DNA of 64,000 bases from Bacteroidota bacterium (lineage in GTDB: Bacteria; Bacteroidota; Bacteroidia; Chitinophagales; Saprospiraceae). The stretch covers positions 222,020-286,019 of the forward strand of contig WGNL01000007.1 in NCBI GenBank assembly GCA_016124585.1, given 5' to 3'. A program made the translations under genes and the position numbers. Shown piece after piece: positions 1 through 8,850 of this stretch; the stretch's first letter is position 1; every line of letters begins with the position of its first letter. The notes beneath the pieces are model-generated. The model searched no databases. It worked only from the letters and a program-made list of their open reading frames with translations, and had not been told where the DNA came from.

Positions 1-567
1 CGTTGACTTTCCGACGCCCGACTGTCCACTTACGAGGGTTGTTTTACCTTTTAAATAATCATGCAAGGCATCGATGCCACCACCTGTTTCCGCTGAAACA
101 AGCAGTACTTCATAGTCAATGCCTTCGTACAGTTCTTTTAAGATTTGGAAAGTTTCCAGAGCATAATCATCGTAGAGGTCGGCTTTGTTGAAAACGATGC
201 AGGTGGGAATATTGTAAGGCTCGGTCATCAGCAAGAAGCGGTCGATGAAGCCTTGTTTTAGATTAGGCTCCACGATGGTGGTGATGAGCATGGCCTGATC
301 CACATTGGCTGCGATGAGGTGCATGTCCCGCTTACGCCTCGGTGACTGGCGGATAACAGCATTGCTACGGGGCATCACTTCCTTGATGACGCCCCTTCCT
401 TCCTCATCGGGGCCTACTTTTACTTCATCACCAACTGCCAAGGGGTTGGTGGTTTTCAAATCTTCGAGACGCAGCTTGCCAATGATTCGGCATTCTTGTA
501 TTTCGCCTGATTCCATTAGCACTTGGTACCAACTACCAGTGGATTTTATAACGGTTCCTTTCTTCAA
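1..567 (-). CDS. rsgA: Ribosome small subunit-dependent GTPase A (RsgA/YjeQ), 5' part
   Basis: The leftward frame runs off the window edge, leaving 189 N-terminal residues. An OB-fold segment opens with KKGTVIKSTGSWYQV. The circularly permuted GTPase core follows: NKAD (G4), then the P-loop SGQSGVGKST, which is cut at the edge. RsgA is a late 30S-assembly GTPase, and its C-terminal zinc-finger half lies outside the window. No ATG is available near the conserved start; the best candidate is TTG at 565-567, just ahead of KKGTV. Upstream is AT-rich with no Shine-Dalgarno, as is usual in Bacteroidota. The gene is divergent from the superoxide dismutase. The family call is secure; the start is inferred. 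Confidence 0.93.
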   Translation of the reverse strand, partial: MKKGTVIKSTGSWYQVLMESGEIQECRIIGKLRLEDLKTTNPLAVGDEVKVGPDEEGRGVIKEVMPRSNAVIRQSPRRKRDMHLIAANVDQAMLITTIVEPNLKQGFIDRFLLMTEPYNIPTCIVFNKADLYDDYALETFQILKELYEGIDYEVLLVSAETGGGIDALHDYLKGKTTLVSGQSGVGKST

Positions 568-812
568 ATGAAAATTGATTTTAAAAGCGGTATTTTGGAA
601 TAGGCAAAGGTAACTGTCTTTTGGGCTTGTAAGTTCCGAGCGGATTTATTTTGAGGCACAAAGATTTGATACGCCAGACTTAAACAAAAAAATACCTACC
701 GCGTTATTTCAGAGACATCCAGCCTGCCTATCTTGGCGGCATATTTGCCAGCCAGTGAGCCATTTTCAAGAAACGAATCACCGACTGGTTTCACATAAAA
801 ACATAACAAATC

Positions 813-1445
813 ATGGCATTTCAACTTCCAGACCTCCCCTACGCTTTTGACGCATTAGAGCCTTATGTAGATGCGCGCACCATGGAAATCCATCATGACA
901 AGCATCATGCGGCTTATACCAATAATCTTAACGCAGCCATTGCAGGTACGGCACTCGAAAGCCAGTCCATTGAGCAGATATTAGCGAATGTCAGCCAGCA
1001 CTCAGCAGCCATTCGCAACAATGGTGGCGGCTATTACAATCACAATCTTTTTTGGGAGGTGATGTCGCCTAATGGTGGTGGTGAGCCTTCTTCGCAAATG
1101 AATATCTCTAAGGCAATTGACCGTGACTTTGGCTCTTTCGATGAGTTCAAAAAGCAGTTTTCAGCAGCCGCAGCTACTCGCTTTGGTTCAGGCTGGGCTT
1201 GGCTTTGCACGGATGGCGACGACAAACTGTTCATTACATCCACGCCTAACCAAGATAACCCACTGATGGACATTGCCGACAAGAAAGGTACACCTGTACT
1301 TGGTCTTGATGTTTGGGAGCATGCATACTACCTTAACTATCAGAACCGTCGTCCAGACTATGTTTCAGCATTTTTCAATGTCATCAACTGGCAAGAGGTG
1401 ACTCGCAGATACAATGAGGCCAACGTAGGTGCTATGAAAGTGTAA
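813..1445 (+). CDS. Superoxide dismutase, Fe/Mn type
   Basis: A 210-residue protein of normal family length that disproportionates superoxide to peroxide and oxygen in the cytoplasm. The helical N-terminal domain begins [15 protein letters not shown] and carries the metal-ligand region MEIHHDKHH (H27). [12 protein letters not shown] supplies the second ligand, and [15 protein letters not shown] near the C-terminus supplies the Asp and His ligands. Iron and manganese types cannot be separated reliably by eye, so sodA versus sodB is left open. There is no signal peptide. It is monocistronic, with a hairpin terminator about 30 bases after the stop. The ATG follows an A-rich leader without a clear ribosome binding site. 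Confidence 0.96.
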   Translation: MAFQLPDLPYAFDALEPYVDARTMEIHHDKHHAAYTNNLNAAIAGTALESQSIEQILANVSQHSAAIRNNGGGYYNHNLFWEVMSPNGGGEPSSQMNISKAIDRDFGSFDEFKKQFSAAAATRFGSGWAWLCTDGDDKLFITSTPNQDNPLMDIADKKGTPVLGLDVWEHAYYLNYQNRRPDYVSAFFNVINWQEVTRRYNEANVGAMKV

Positions 1446-1475
1446 TATCGATTTGGATTTTCTAGCCAAAAGATA

Positions 1476-1512
1476 AGCCCGGCAGGATGTACTCCTACCG
1501 GGCTTTATTTTT
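1476..1512 (+). terminator. Intrinsic terminator after superoxide dismutase
   Basis: AGCCCGGcAGG pairs with CCTaCCGGGCT across a 7-base loop, followed by TTATTTTTT. This GC-rich stem with a T tract is a standard rho-independent terminator for the rightward gene. It also lies just downstream of the leftward lipoprotein gene's end. Confidence 0.85.
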
Positions 1513-1598
1513 TAATTTATAAAGAAAGGTAAGCGAATTAAATCGCCTACCTCTTCAACTTACTTATGAAATTAATACAAGTTACCACCTAAAACTTC

Positions 1599-2669
1599 TT
1601 ACATTCCACTGTCGAAAATTACCGTACCATCAGCGGCAAAAAGGATTACCACATGGTTCGACAGCCTGACAATATAATTGCCATTGTTCTTCAAACAGCC
1701 ACGCTCTAAAATAGCATCTGCATAATTCGTTGAGATATAATCTTGAGCAGCTTGTGGGAGGTCAGTCAGTGATATGGGGGTATTGCAATGATTTTGGTGC
1801 GGGCCATCGGCAGGCTGCCCATCGCATTCTTTAATGAAGGTGCCATCAGCAGTGAAAAGTAATACAGTGCTGCTCGAAAGCTCTACGCCAAATTTCCCAC
1901 TTGGTTTAACCACAACAACTGTAATTGTTTCACCTGCATAATTGCTGGAAATATAGTCAGCAATCACCTGTGGTAAATCTGCAGTGGCAATGGTGTCACC
2001 CGCTGCGCAACCGCCATCGGTGCCGTGCGGGCCATCGCCATTACCATGAGGTCCATCGCCGTGTGGGTCATGATGACCAGGTCCGCCACCGTTACCAGGT
2101 CCATCACCGTGACCGTCACCGTCGCCATCAAAATCACCGCAAAGCGAAAAGAAGTCGCCAGTACCGTTGAAAAGCAGGATATTGCCATCTGAAAGTTCAA
2201 CGGCATAGCCTGCTCTGTCGCCATGCTGCTTGTAAACCACCGTTACGATGTCTGTACCAGCGTAATTGGCAGCAATGTAGTCGACCGCTGCTTGAGGCAG
2301 CTCGCTAACGTCAACCGTGTCACCGTGCATGCACCTGAACACACCGCCGCCGCCGCCAAGACCTGTACCCATGCAGCCGCCGTTTTCACGGAAGTAGAGG
2401 TTTTGGCCATCCTCCAATTCCACCTCGTACCCCATACTTGTGACGTGCCAAGCAGCATCGATTTCGATTGGTGTAAACGAAAGTGCCACATATTCCCGTA
2501 CGCTCGTGGGTAGTTGAGCCACTGTCACCGCTTGTTTGTTGCTGGAATTCGCAATACTCGTCATGAGTTGTGTGGAATCAGTGATGCTGCTAGTTGTAGC
2601 GTCTTTTTTGCAAGCAAAAGCTAGCGCAATGATGCTCATTGTGAGCACCCCGTAAATAAGATTTTTCAT
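1599..2669 (-). CDS. Lipoprotein with four PepSY-like repeats and a Gly/Asp/His-rich segment
   Basis: The 356-residue product starts MKNLIYGVLTMSIIALAFAC-KKD, a signal peptide followed by a lipobox-like cysteine. Four repeats of about 50-60 residues each begin LPxxxxxYIxxNYA and end in a strand like VxLLFxADGTF. This pattern resembles the PepSY-like (beta-lactamase-inhibitor-like fold) families common in Bacteroidota. Between repeats 2 and 3 lies a low-complexity stretch of about 45 residues made almost only of Gly, Asp, His, Pro and Asn, which could bind divalent metal. It is the last gene of the leftward run sigma factor, barrel-like protein, this lipoprotein, so it may be a target of that sigma factor. 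The exact function is unknown. Confidence 0.8.
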   Translation of the reverse strand: MKNLIYGVLTMSIIALAFACKKDATTSSITDSTQLMTSIANSSNKQAVTVAQLPTSVREYVALSFTPIEIDAAWHVTSMGYEVELEDGQNLYFRENGGCMGTGLGGGGGVFRCMHGDTVDVSELPQAAVDYIAANYAGTDIVTVVYKQHGDRAGYAVELSDGNILLFNGTGDFFSLCGDFDGDGDGHGDGPGNGGGPGHHDPHGDGPHGNGDGPHGTDGGCAAGDTIATADLPQVIADYISSNYAGETITVVVVKPSGKFGVELSSSTVLLFTADGTFIKECDGQPADGPHQNHCNTPISLTDLPQAAQDYISTNYADAILERGCLKNNGNYIVRLSNHVVILFAADGTVIFDSGM

Positions 2670-2857
2670 GTTAGAAAAATAATTTTTGGTTAGAAAATCA
2701 GAAGTGAAAATGCAGGCTGGAAATCATTTGTCACCAACCTTTTCGAGTTAAATTCTATTCAATAATGAGTGCTTTAAATGGAGACTACAAGTGTGCAGTT
2801 TTTATATTTATGTAGGTTGAAATTTAATTCAATTGGTTGCACCGATTTTTGTTTTTT

Positions 2858-4423
2858 TCAAAAATTATACATCACACCTGCATTGATGCCAGCCGAAAAT
2901 TCGGAAGACTGAATATTCGGGTTGTTATGGCGGCTTGTAACAGAACCAATAACCGTGGGTTCCAACCGAAGACTCAGCGCTTTTGTAAGGCTATACTCCA
3001 AGCCAACCCCCACCAAATAGTCTAACGTGATTGTTTGGAGGTTGGTAGGCGAACCGGATTGTTCATCCCGTCTTGAAAAATCGAATTTATCGTTGAGGGA
3101 ACGGATAGGCCCCACACTGAAATCATTTTCTTTCAAAAAATTGAACAATACTCCGCCTTTCACTAATGCCTTCAGCCTAGCATTTCCAAGGCTGTAGCTC
3201 GCATAGATTGGGGTACTGATGTATGTAAAATGTTGTTTGATAGAGATTTCACCATCTATTTTTTCATTGTCGGGTATATCCATCGCCGACAATGTTGATT
3301 CAGCCCTTACATCCATTTCAACCGTACCGGCAGCCGTGTTCAAGTTGTATTGAAACTCATGTTCGTGGTCGTGGTGCGGGCCGCCATTGGGCCGTCTATC
3401 CTTGAAATCAAATTCAAATTTGTGAGAGGTCTGGTAGTCCACACTACGGTAGTTCACCCCTGAACCAATGCTCAATCGAGGTGTCAATTTTGTTTCAATA
3501 GCAAGGCCAGCCATCCAAGCTTTGTCAGATTTTTCTTCTTTTAACTCAAATGATTTTTGTTCCTCCATTTGCCCGGGCATCTGTTTTGGTTCCCGTACAG
3601 TGTCAACTTTGCTGGTGGTGGCCAAAGGCATTACACTAAGTCCAATTGAAAAACGGGATGTACTTAATTTTTTTGTAGGGATGATAGGGCCCACCAAGGT
3701 GGGCAGGTTCGCTTTGGGTTGTTCAAGCGGGCTGAGGTTTCTTAGCCAAACCCGTTGTAAATCAGCATTCTCAAAAGATATTTTATCCACAGATTCAGGT
3801 GCCAGTTTGGTGGAGTTTTCCAAATTGAGAGTACTATTTTTATCATCATTCACCAGATCGGAGGTGTTGGACTTTTTTCCCGTTTGCTCAGGTTGAGATT
3901 TTTTTTGTGAGTCATTTCTCAGTGCATTGTTGGGATTGTTGCCATCCATTGATGCTTTTTCAGAATTTGCGACTGGTATATTTTTAAGTGTAGAATTAGG
4001 TGAATTATTAATTGACTTATCAGTTTTTTTATCAAAAACATTTACGGGATCATTAGTTGGGGCAGGATTGGCAACACCCAAATCCGCAGTTCCATTCGTT
4101 GGTTCGGTACTTTGTCTGTCAGTATATTTACCTTCCTCCAATTCCTTGAGGCCTTCCACACTTTGCTCCAGTTTTTTACTCAACTGGTTGATTTTATTCG
4201 AAAAATACAAGTGCTGACCAACCAGTAGGCCAATCACTACGGCCGCAGCAGCAGCTACAGCCCACCAACCCATGATAGGGGTGAGTTTGGGTGGTATGGC
4301 AACAGGTGGTTCAAGGCTCCCCGCAATTTTTGACCACATATCGCCCGGTGGCGCTTCGCTGTGGTCTTGGAGACTTTTCCGCAGAAACTCTTCCAAGCGG
4401 TCGTTAGGTAATTTATCTTCCAT
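2858..4423 (-). CDS. Membrane-anchored protein with anti-sigma-like N-terminus and C-terminal barrel-like domain
   Basis: The 521-residue protein begins with a short soluble region (residues 1-45; LPNDRLEEFLRKSL) resembling the N-terminal tails of proteins encoded beside ECF sigma genes. One transmembrane helix follows (about 52-71, WAVAAAAAVVIGLLVG), then a short coiled coil (75-95). Next comes a Ser/Asn/Thr/Lys-rich linker to about residue 230. The last 260 or so residues are alternating strands ending VMYNF, as in outer-membrane beta-barrel domains. A His-rich loop (GGPHHDHEHEF) sits in the barrel-like part. It lies 86 bases downstream of an ECF sigma gene on the same strand, so an anti-sigma or sensor role is plausible but inferred. 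One polypeptide spanning inner membrane and a barrel fold is topologically odd. Confidence 0.7.
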   Translation of the reverse strand: MEDKLPNDRLEEFLRKSLQDHSEAPPGDMWSKIAGSLEPPVAIPPKLTPIMGWWAVAAAAAVVIGLLVGQHLYFSNKINQLSKKLEQSVEGLKELEEGKYTDRQSTEPTNGTADLGVANPAPTNDPVNVFDKKTDKSINNSPNSTLKNIPVANSEKASMDGNNPNNALRNDSQKKSQPEQTGKKSNTSDLVNDDKNSTLNLENSTKLAPESVDKISFENADLQRVWLRNLSPLEQPKANLPTLVGPIIPTKKLSTSRFSIGLSVMPLATTSKVDTVREPKQMPGQMEEQKSFELKEEKSDKAWMAGLAIETKLTPRLSIGSGVNYRSVDYQTSHKFEFDFKDRRPNGGPHHDHEHEFQYNLNTAAGTVEMDVRAESTLSAMDIPDNEKIDGEISIKQHFTYISTPIYASYSLGNARLKALVKGGVLFNFLKENDFSVGPIRSLNDKFDFSRRDEQSGSPTNLQTITLDYLVGVGLEYSLTKALSLRLEPTVIGSVTSRHNNPNIQSSEFSAGINAGVMYNF

Positions 4424-4440
4424 TTTATTCTTCGTTGGTC

Positions 4441-4502
4441 AATTGGCCATTGGTTACTAACTATTGGGCAGTTCCCCAATGTCAAACAACTAATGGCCAA
4501 TA
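4441..4502. repeat. Intergenic inverted-repeat element (ATTGGCCATT word)
   Basis: ATTGGCCATTGGTT at 4442-4455 is nearly the reverse complement of AACTAATGGCCAAT at 4488-4501. A smaller ATTGGG/CCCAAT hairpin is nested inside. It fills the gap between the sigma gene and the gene after it. Its words recur at 8773-8840 and 15383-15427. Confidence 0.7.
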
Positions 4503-4509
4503 ACTTTTA

Positions 4510-5052
4510 TCAAGCCAGATTTTTTTCCAAAAGGTTTTTCAAAAATGCTTTTGCCCGGTTGAGTTGCGATTTGGAAGTGCCCACCGAAATGCCCAGTTCG
4601 TCGGCAATCTGTTGATGGGAGTATTCTTCCAAAACGTAGAGGTTGAGCACGGTGCGAAAGCCAGTCGGCATTTTCTGCATCAATTTGATGAGTGCAGCTC
4701 CTTTTTCGTTTTCTTCGAAAACCGAATCGTCTGCATCGCTGATTTTATAGGCTACATTTTCCAGTTCTGAAAACTGTAGGCCACCTTTCTGTTTCCGCAA
4801 GTTTTGGAGCGCCACGTTCACAATGACCCGCCGCATCCAACCTTCGAAACTTCCTTCTCCCCTAAACTGGTGAAGGTCACGAAACACTTTCACGAAACCT
4901 TCTTGCAAGGAATCCTCTGCATCGGTACGGCTGTTCGCATACCGCAAGCAAACGGCAAACATCTTGCCCTTGAAGTGTTCGTACAGTTGTTGCTGCGCAA
5001 TACGCTCCCCGTTTTTACAACGTTCCAGTATATTTTGCTGAAGGTCAGTCAT
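4510..5052 (-). CDS. ECF-family RNA polymerase sigma factor
   Basis: The 180-residue protein has a complete sigma-70 region 2 (about 18-85; AEDSLQEGFVKVFRDLHQF, then GSFEGWMRRVIVN) and region 4 (about 125-175). The region 4 helix-turn-helix is SHQQIADELGISVGTSKSQL. It has no region 1 or 3, as expected for ECF factors, and would direct core RNA polymerase to an envelope-related regulon. The two downstream genes on the same strand encode a membrane-anchored barrel-like protein and a PepSY-like lipoprotein, which supports a cell-envelope role. It is divergent from the LytTR regulator. The signal sensed is unknown. Confidence 0.93.
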   Translation of the reverse strand: MTDLQQNILERCKNGERIAQQQLYEHFKGKMFAVCLRYANSRTDAEDSLQEGFVKVFRDLHQFRGEGSFEGWMRRVIVNVALQNLRKQKGGLQFSELENVAYKISDADDSVFEENEKGAALIKLMQKMPTGFRTVLNLYVLEEYSHQQIADELGISVGTSKSQLNRAKAFLKNLLEKNLA

Positions 5053-5299
5053 CCAGAGTTTTTCCCCTTGTTAATTCTAATACATCGTAGGTGGTTTCCA
5101 CAAAAAATTGGTTGCACGAATGGGCGTCAAATTTATTTTTAAAAATTCCAAATTGATCAAACCAGAGTACAAATCATGCCTATTGGGCAACCCCGCCTTC
5201 CCGTTCGTCGAATTTCAAATTACACCTAATGCCTCATTCCAGCTGATTTTAATTGATTCGCAACCATTCAATTTTATTAAATCACTCATTAAACTGCAA

Positions 5300-6046
5300 A
5301 TGAACGTCCTGATTATTGATGAAGACAGCAATGCCGCCGAAAGGCTTACCGTACTTTTGAAAGAAATCGACAAAAAAATCGAGGTCATAGGCCAATTGGA
5401 GAGCGTGGGGTCTTCGCTCCGTTGGCTGAACGAGTTTCCGATGCCCGATCTGATTTTCATGGGTATTCAGTTGAGCGATGGTTCTGGGTTTGAAATTTTT
5501 GAGCAAATAGATGTTCAAACTCCAGTTGTTTTTATGGCTGCAACCAGTGAGTTTGCACTTCAGGCTATCAAAGTTAATGCGCTTGACTACCTGCTGAAAC
5601 CTTTGAAAAAGGCAGAAGTGGAGGTGGCAGTTGATAAATTCCATAACTTGAAACCCTCAGTTGGAAGCACTTCAACTTATAAGCAAGTCGAGCGCCCAAA
5701 TCCTCGTTTCCTCATTCGTTTTGGCCAAAACTTTCGGCTTGTCGAGCTTCGAGTTGCAGCATTTATTTACACCGAGGATAAAATGACTTTCATCGTAACC
5801 AAGGAAGGACGTCGTTATCCAGTACAATATTCTCTCGAAAAACTGGAAGAAATGGCGGACTCTAACACTTTTTTCCGCATCAATCGTCAGTTCATCGTCA
5901 ATATTGAGAGCATCCGGGAAATGTACGCACATACCAAATCAAGGGTGAAGCTGGTGTTGGAACCATCCCCGTCAAAAGAGACTGTCGTCAGCTCAGTGCG
6001 TTCCCCACAGTTCAAGCGATGGCTGCTAGGTGCGGAGGCAGTTTGA
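5300..6046 (+). CDS. LytTR-family response regulator with altered receiver
   Basis: The 248-residue product has a receiver domain (1-120; NVLIIDEDSNAAERL) and a LytTR DNA-binding domain (about 140-245; FFRINRQFIVNIESI). The acidic pocket (D7-E8-D9) and the distal lysine (LDYLLKPLKKAEV) are present. At the phospho-acceptor position, however, the motif reads PDLIFMGIQLSDG with Gly55, where the family has Asp. The start was placed at 5300 because the receiver begins there; the open frame extends upstream, but that extension is not receiver-like. No histidine kinase is adjacent. The lost Asp suggests phosphorylation-independent control, unless it is a sequencing error (GGT versus GAT). Confidence 0.9.
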   Translation: MNVLIIDEDSNAAERLTVLLKEIDKKIEVIGQLESVGSSLRWLNEFPMPDLIFMGIQLSDGSGFEIFEQIDVQTPVVFMAATSEFALQAIKVNALDYLLKPLKKAEVEVAVDKFHNLKPSVGSTSTYKQVERPNPRFLIRFGQNFRLVELRVAAFIYTEDKMTFIVTKEGRRYPVQYSLEKLEEMADSNTFFRINRQFIVNIESIREMYAHTKSRVKLVLEPSPSKETVVSSVRSPQFKRWLLGAEAV

Positions 6047-6118
6047 TATTGAATTATGTGCATTTTAGGGAAATGGGATACATTCGCAAATTCCTTTTGG
6101 TAGGAAAAAGCGTTCTAG

Positions 6119-8002
6119 ATGGCATTAAAAAATTCCAATTTCTCCATTTTCATTTTTCGAATTTGTGCTGCAATACTGCTCGTGGTCACGATGGCCTTTC
6201 CTCGCTACACCCGACCTGGCACTGAGGCCACCTTGGCTTGGGATGTGAGCGGATACTATCTTTATTTGCCTGCTACTTTTATTTACCATGACTTGAAGCA
6301 GGTCAAATTCTTGCCAACAATCATAGGAAAATACCAGCCAAGCTTTACCCCAGACCAAGTAATTCCTGCTGAAAACGGTAACCAAGTGATGAAATATTCA
6401 TCAGGGATGGCCGTGCTTTACCTGCCATTTTTTGCTATTGGCCATGGCCTAGCAAAGCTGACCAATTACCCTGCTGATGGCTTCAGTTTACCTTACCAAG
6501 CAGCCGTCCACCTCGGCGGCGTATTCATGGCCATTTTGGGGCTTTGGTTCCTTCGGAAAACACTACTACACTACTTTCCCGACCGCATTGTAGGCTGGGT
6601 GCTCTTACTGATTTCGCTGGGCACCAATTTTTTCAACTACGCTACTTTCGACGCCGCCAACGCACACGGCTGGCTCTTCATGCTGCTGGCATTGCTGACA
6701 TACCTAACTATCCGATGGTACGAAAGGCCAAAATTGCGGATTACCATCGGTATTGGTGCATGTATTGGACTGGCTGCCCTAGTTCGGCCGACCGAGATTT
6801 TGTTCGCAATTGTTCCATTGCTTTGGGGCATCGGAAGTCTTTCCGAATTTCAACAGCGGCTCAATTTTTTCAAAAAAAACTACCTGCAACTTTTCGTTGC
6901 GGCTTCTGTGACTGCGGCCATTGGCTTCATTCAGCTAGCTTATTGGAAATATGTGAGTGGCCATTGGTTCGTGTACAGCTACGGTGAACAGGGATTTAGC
7001 TTTTTGGAGCCTAATTTTTCAAATGTTTTTTTCAGCTATAAAAAAGGTTGGCTAGTTTACACCCCCTTGATGCTGTTTGCGCTTTTGGGATTCTTACCAT
7101 TAAATCTCAAGAGGGAAAGCAATTATGAAACTTCAGAATCAGGACTTTCCACCGAAATTAAGGGCAAGAGGTTATCTACTTCAACTTCCAATATTAAATT
7201 TTCAATCCTGTTGTTTTTCCTGCTGAACACATGGGTCGTTTGTGCATGGGACATCTGGTGGTATGGCGGTGCTTTCGGCCAACGTGCGATGATTCAATCC
7301 TATCCGTTACTGGCATTTCCACTAGCGGCATTTTTGGTTTTCGTCGGAAAAAAAACATGGCGGCAATGGATGTTTGGGCCGTTGCTGGCTGGTTGTGTTG
7401 TATTGAATCTTTTTCAAACTTACCAAGCACACTGGGGGCCTTGGGATCCGGAGGCAATGAACAGGGCGTTTTATTGGCGCATTTTTGCGAAGACTAAAAA
7501 CGACCCCTATGACCGACTGCTTTTAGATACTAAAGATGGTTTTTGGGGTAAAAAACAAAATGTACAGCGCTTATTTTTCACCGATTTTGAAGCAGCAACT
7601 GATTCCGTTGGATTGAGCAGGCAGCATGTTCGAAGTGGAAATTGGGCCGCAGCAGCAAGTCCCACGGTAGAATACTCTCATACGCTCGTCGTGCCTCGTC
7701 CAGCAGACATGAAGCCTGGAGGCTGGCTGCATATCGGGGGGTGGTTTTTTGGAGAGGCCGTTGACGATGAGACCTGGTCAATGCCACAACTCGTAGTGCG
7801 TTTTGAACTCGCTGGACAACCTGTGAGGGAGCGGGCATTACGACCATTTCGGGTATTGCAGCCAAACCATTGGACGGAGTTGAGCATGGATATCCGAGCG
7901 CCTCACAAGGATTTTGACAGCATCAAAATCTTCGTTTGGAATGCAGGTAGCAAGGCAGGAATGTGGTTGGATGATTTGAGGGTGGAAACATTTGAGGATT
8001 AA
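6119..8002 (+). CDS. Polytopic membrane protein, probable GT-C-like glycosyltransferase
   Basis: The 627-residue product has a signal-anchor (IFIFRICAAILLVVTMAF) and then about ten further hydrophobic segments up to residue 440. The first large loop holds AWDVSGYYLYLPATFIYHD, with an acidic residue soon after helix 1, as in GT39/ArnT-type lipid-linked sugar transferases. The last 170 or so residues are soluble and strand-rich (HIGGWFFGEAV to GMWLDDLRV), resembling a carbohydrate-binding-type sandwich. It is followed at once by the cyclase-family gene. No specific substrate can be named, and the glycosyltransferase assignment is inference from topology. Confidence 0.65.
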   Translation: MALKNSNFSIFIFRICAAILLVVTMAFPRYTRPGTEATLAWDVSGYYLYLPATFIYHDLKQVKFLPTIIGKYQPSFTPDQVIPAENGNQVMKYSSGMAVLYLPFFAIGHGLAKLTNYPADGFSLPYQAAVHLGGVFMAILGLWFLRKTLLHYFPDRIVGWVLLLISLGTNFFNYATFDAANAHGWLFMLLALLTYLTIRWYERPKLRITIGIGACIGLAALVRPTEILFAIVPLLWGIGSLSEFQQRLNFFKKNYLQLFVAASVTAAIGFIQLAYWKYVSGHWFVYSYGEQGFSFLEPNFSNVFFSYKKGWLVYTPLMLFALLGFLPLNLKRESNYETSESGLSTEIKGKRLSTSTSNIKFSILLFFLLNTWVVCAWDIWWYGGAFGQRAMIQSYPLLAFPLAAFLVFVGKKTWRQWMFGPLLAGCVVLNLFQTYQAHWGPWDPEAMNRAFYWRIFAKTKNDPYDRLLLDTKDGFWGKKQNVQRLFFTDFEAATDSVGLSRQHVRSGNWAAAASPTVEYSHTLVVPRPADMKPGGWLHIGGWFFGEAVDDETWSMPQLVVRFELAGQPVRERALRPFRVLQPNHWTELSMDIRAPHKDFDSIKIFVWNAGSKAGMWLDDLRVETFED

Positions 8003-8012
8003 AATCAACGAA

Positions 8013-8780
8013 ATGAAGATAAATTTTGAATATAATGGCTTGGGCTATTCTGCTAGTCTCAATCATCCCCTCGATATCTCCACTCCGCTGCGTGCTGGCC
8101 TCGAAAACCCCAATGCCTACTGGGCGCCGCCTGTCGAATTCATCCCGGATGTGATTGGAGATTTTGTTTGTTCAACGGCGGCTGGAAGCCCCGTCAATTC
8201 CATGAACCTCCGCATCAACCCACACGGCAACGGAACGCATACGGAGTGCGTTGGGCATATTTCACAGGAAAAATTCACCATCAACAACTGCCTGCAGCGC
8301 TTTCATTTTTTGGCAAAACTGGCGACCGTTTACCCCACCAAAATGCCCGACGGCGACCGGGTGGTGCTTCGCCATCAGTTGAAGGAACTGCTGCTGCCGG
8401 GGGAAGCGGAAGCATTTATCCTACGAACTTTGCCCAACGATGACAGCAAATTAACTCGAACCTACTCCGGCAGCAATCCACCCTACCTCCACCATGAAGC
8501 CGTGGAATGGCTGGTGGAATGTGGCGTCCAGCATCTGCTACTCGACCTGCCCAGCGTGGACCGGGAAGAGGATGGCGGCAAACTGCTTGCTCACCGGGCA
8601 TTTTGGCAGTATGGCCATTTAGCCGACCAAATCCGGAACAATTGCACCATCACTGAGTTGATCTATGTGGAAAATGAAATCCAAGACGGCGTATATTTGT
8701 TGAACCTGCAAATCGCTAGTTTGGAATCGGACGCCAGCCCTTCGAAACCGGTGATTTATGCTTTAAACATTGGACATTAG
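8013..8780 (+). CDS. Cyclase-family hydrolase (kynurenine formamidase-like)
   Basis: The 255-residue protein has the PF04199-type metal motif region NPHGNGTHTECVGHI (family pattern HxxGTHxD, with Glu here in the Asp place). Later it has HHEAVEWLVECGVQHLLLDL and DREEDGG. Members are zinc- or manganese-dependent amidohydrolases, including arylformamidase of tryptophan breakdown, but no kyn genes are nearby. The ATG at 8013 is preferred to a TTG at 7992 that would overlap the upstream gene. The stop codon lies inside a repeated hairpin. The substrate is not known. Confidence 0.8.
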   Translation: MKINFEYNGLGYSASLNHPLDISTPLRAGLENPNAYWAPPVEFIPDVIGDFVCSTAAGSPVNSMNLRINPHGNGTHTECVGHISQEKFTINNCLQRFHFLAKLATVYPTKMPDGDRVVLRHQLKELLLPGEAEAFILRTLPNDDSKLTRTYSGSNPPYLHHEAVEWLVECGVQHLLLDLPSVDREEDGGKLLAHRAFWQYGHLADQIRNNCTITELIYVENEIQDGVYLLNLQIASLESDASPSKPVIYALNIGH

Positions 8781-8840
8781 TCATTTGTCATTCGATTTAA
8801 GGCAAAAACTGAATGACAAATGTCTAATGACAAATGTCAA
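8773..8840. repeat. Intergenic inverted-repeat element (GTCATTAGTCATTTGTCATT word)
   Basis: The 21-base arms at 8773-8793 and 8811-8831 are inverted copies with two mismatches around a 17-base spacer. A further partial copy (ACAAATGTCAA) extends to 8840. The element carries the stop codon of the upstream gene and ends 10 bases before the next start. Confidence 0.8.
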
Positions 8841-8850
8841 GCAATTAAAA

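Noticed and set aside
5108..5299. Longer N-terminus for the LytTR regulator
   Set aside because: The extension has no receiver similarity and runs into the sigma-factor promoter region; receiver domains begin at NVLIIDED.
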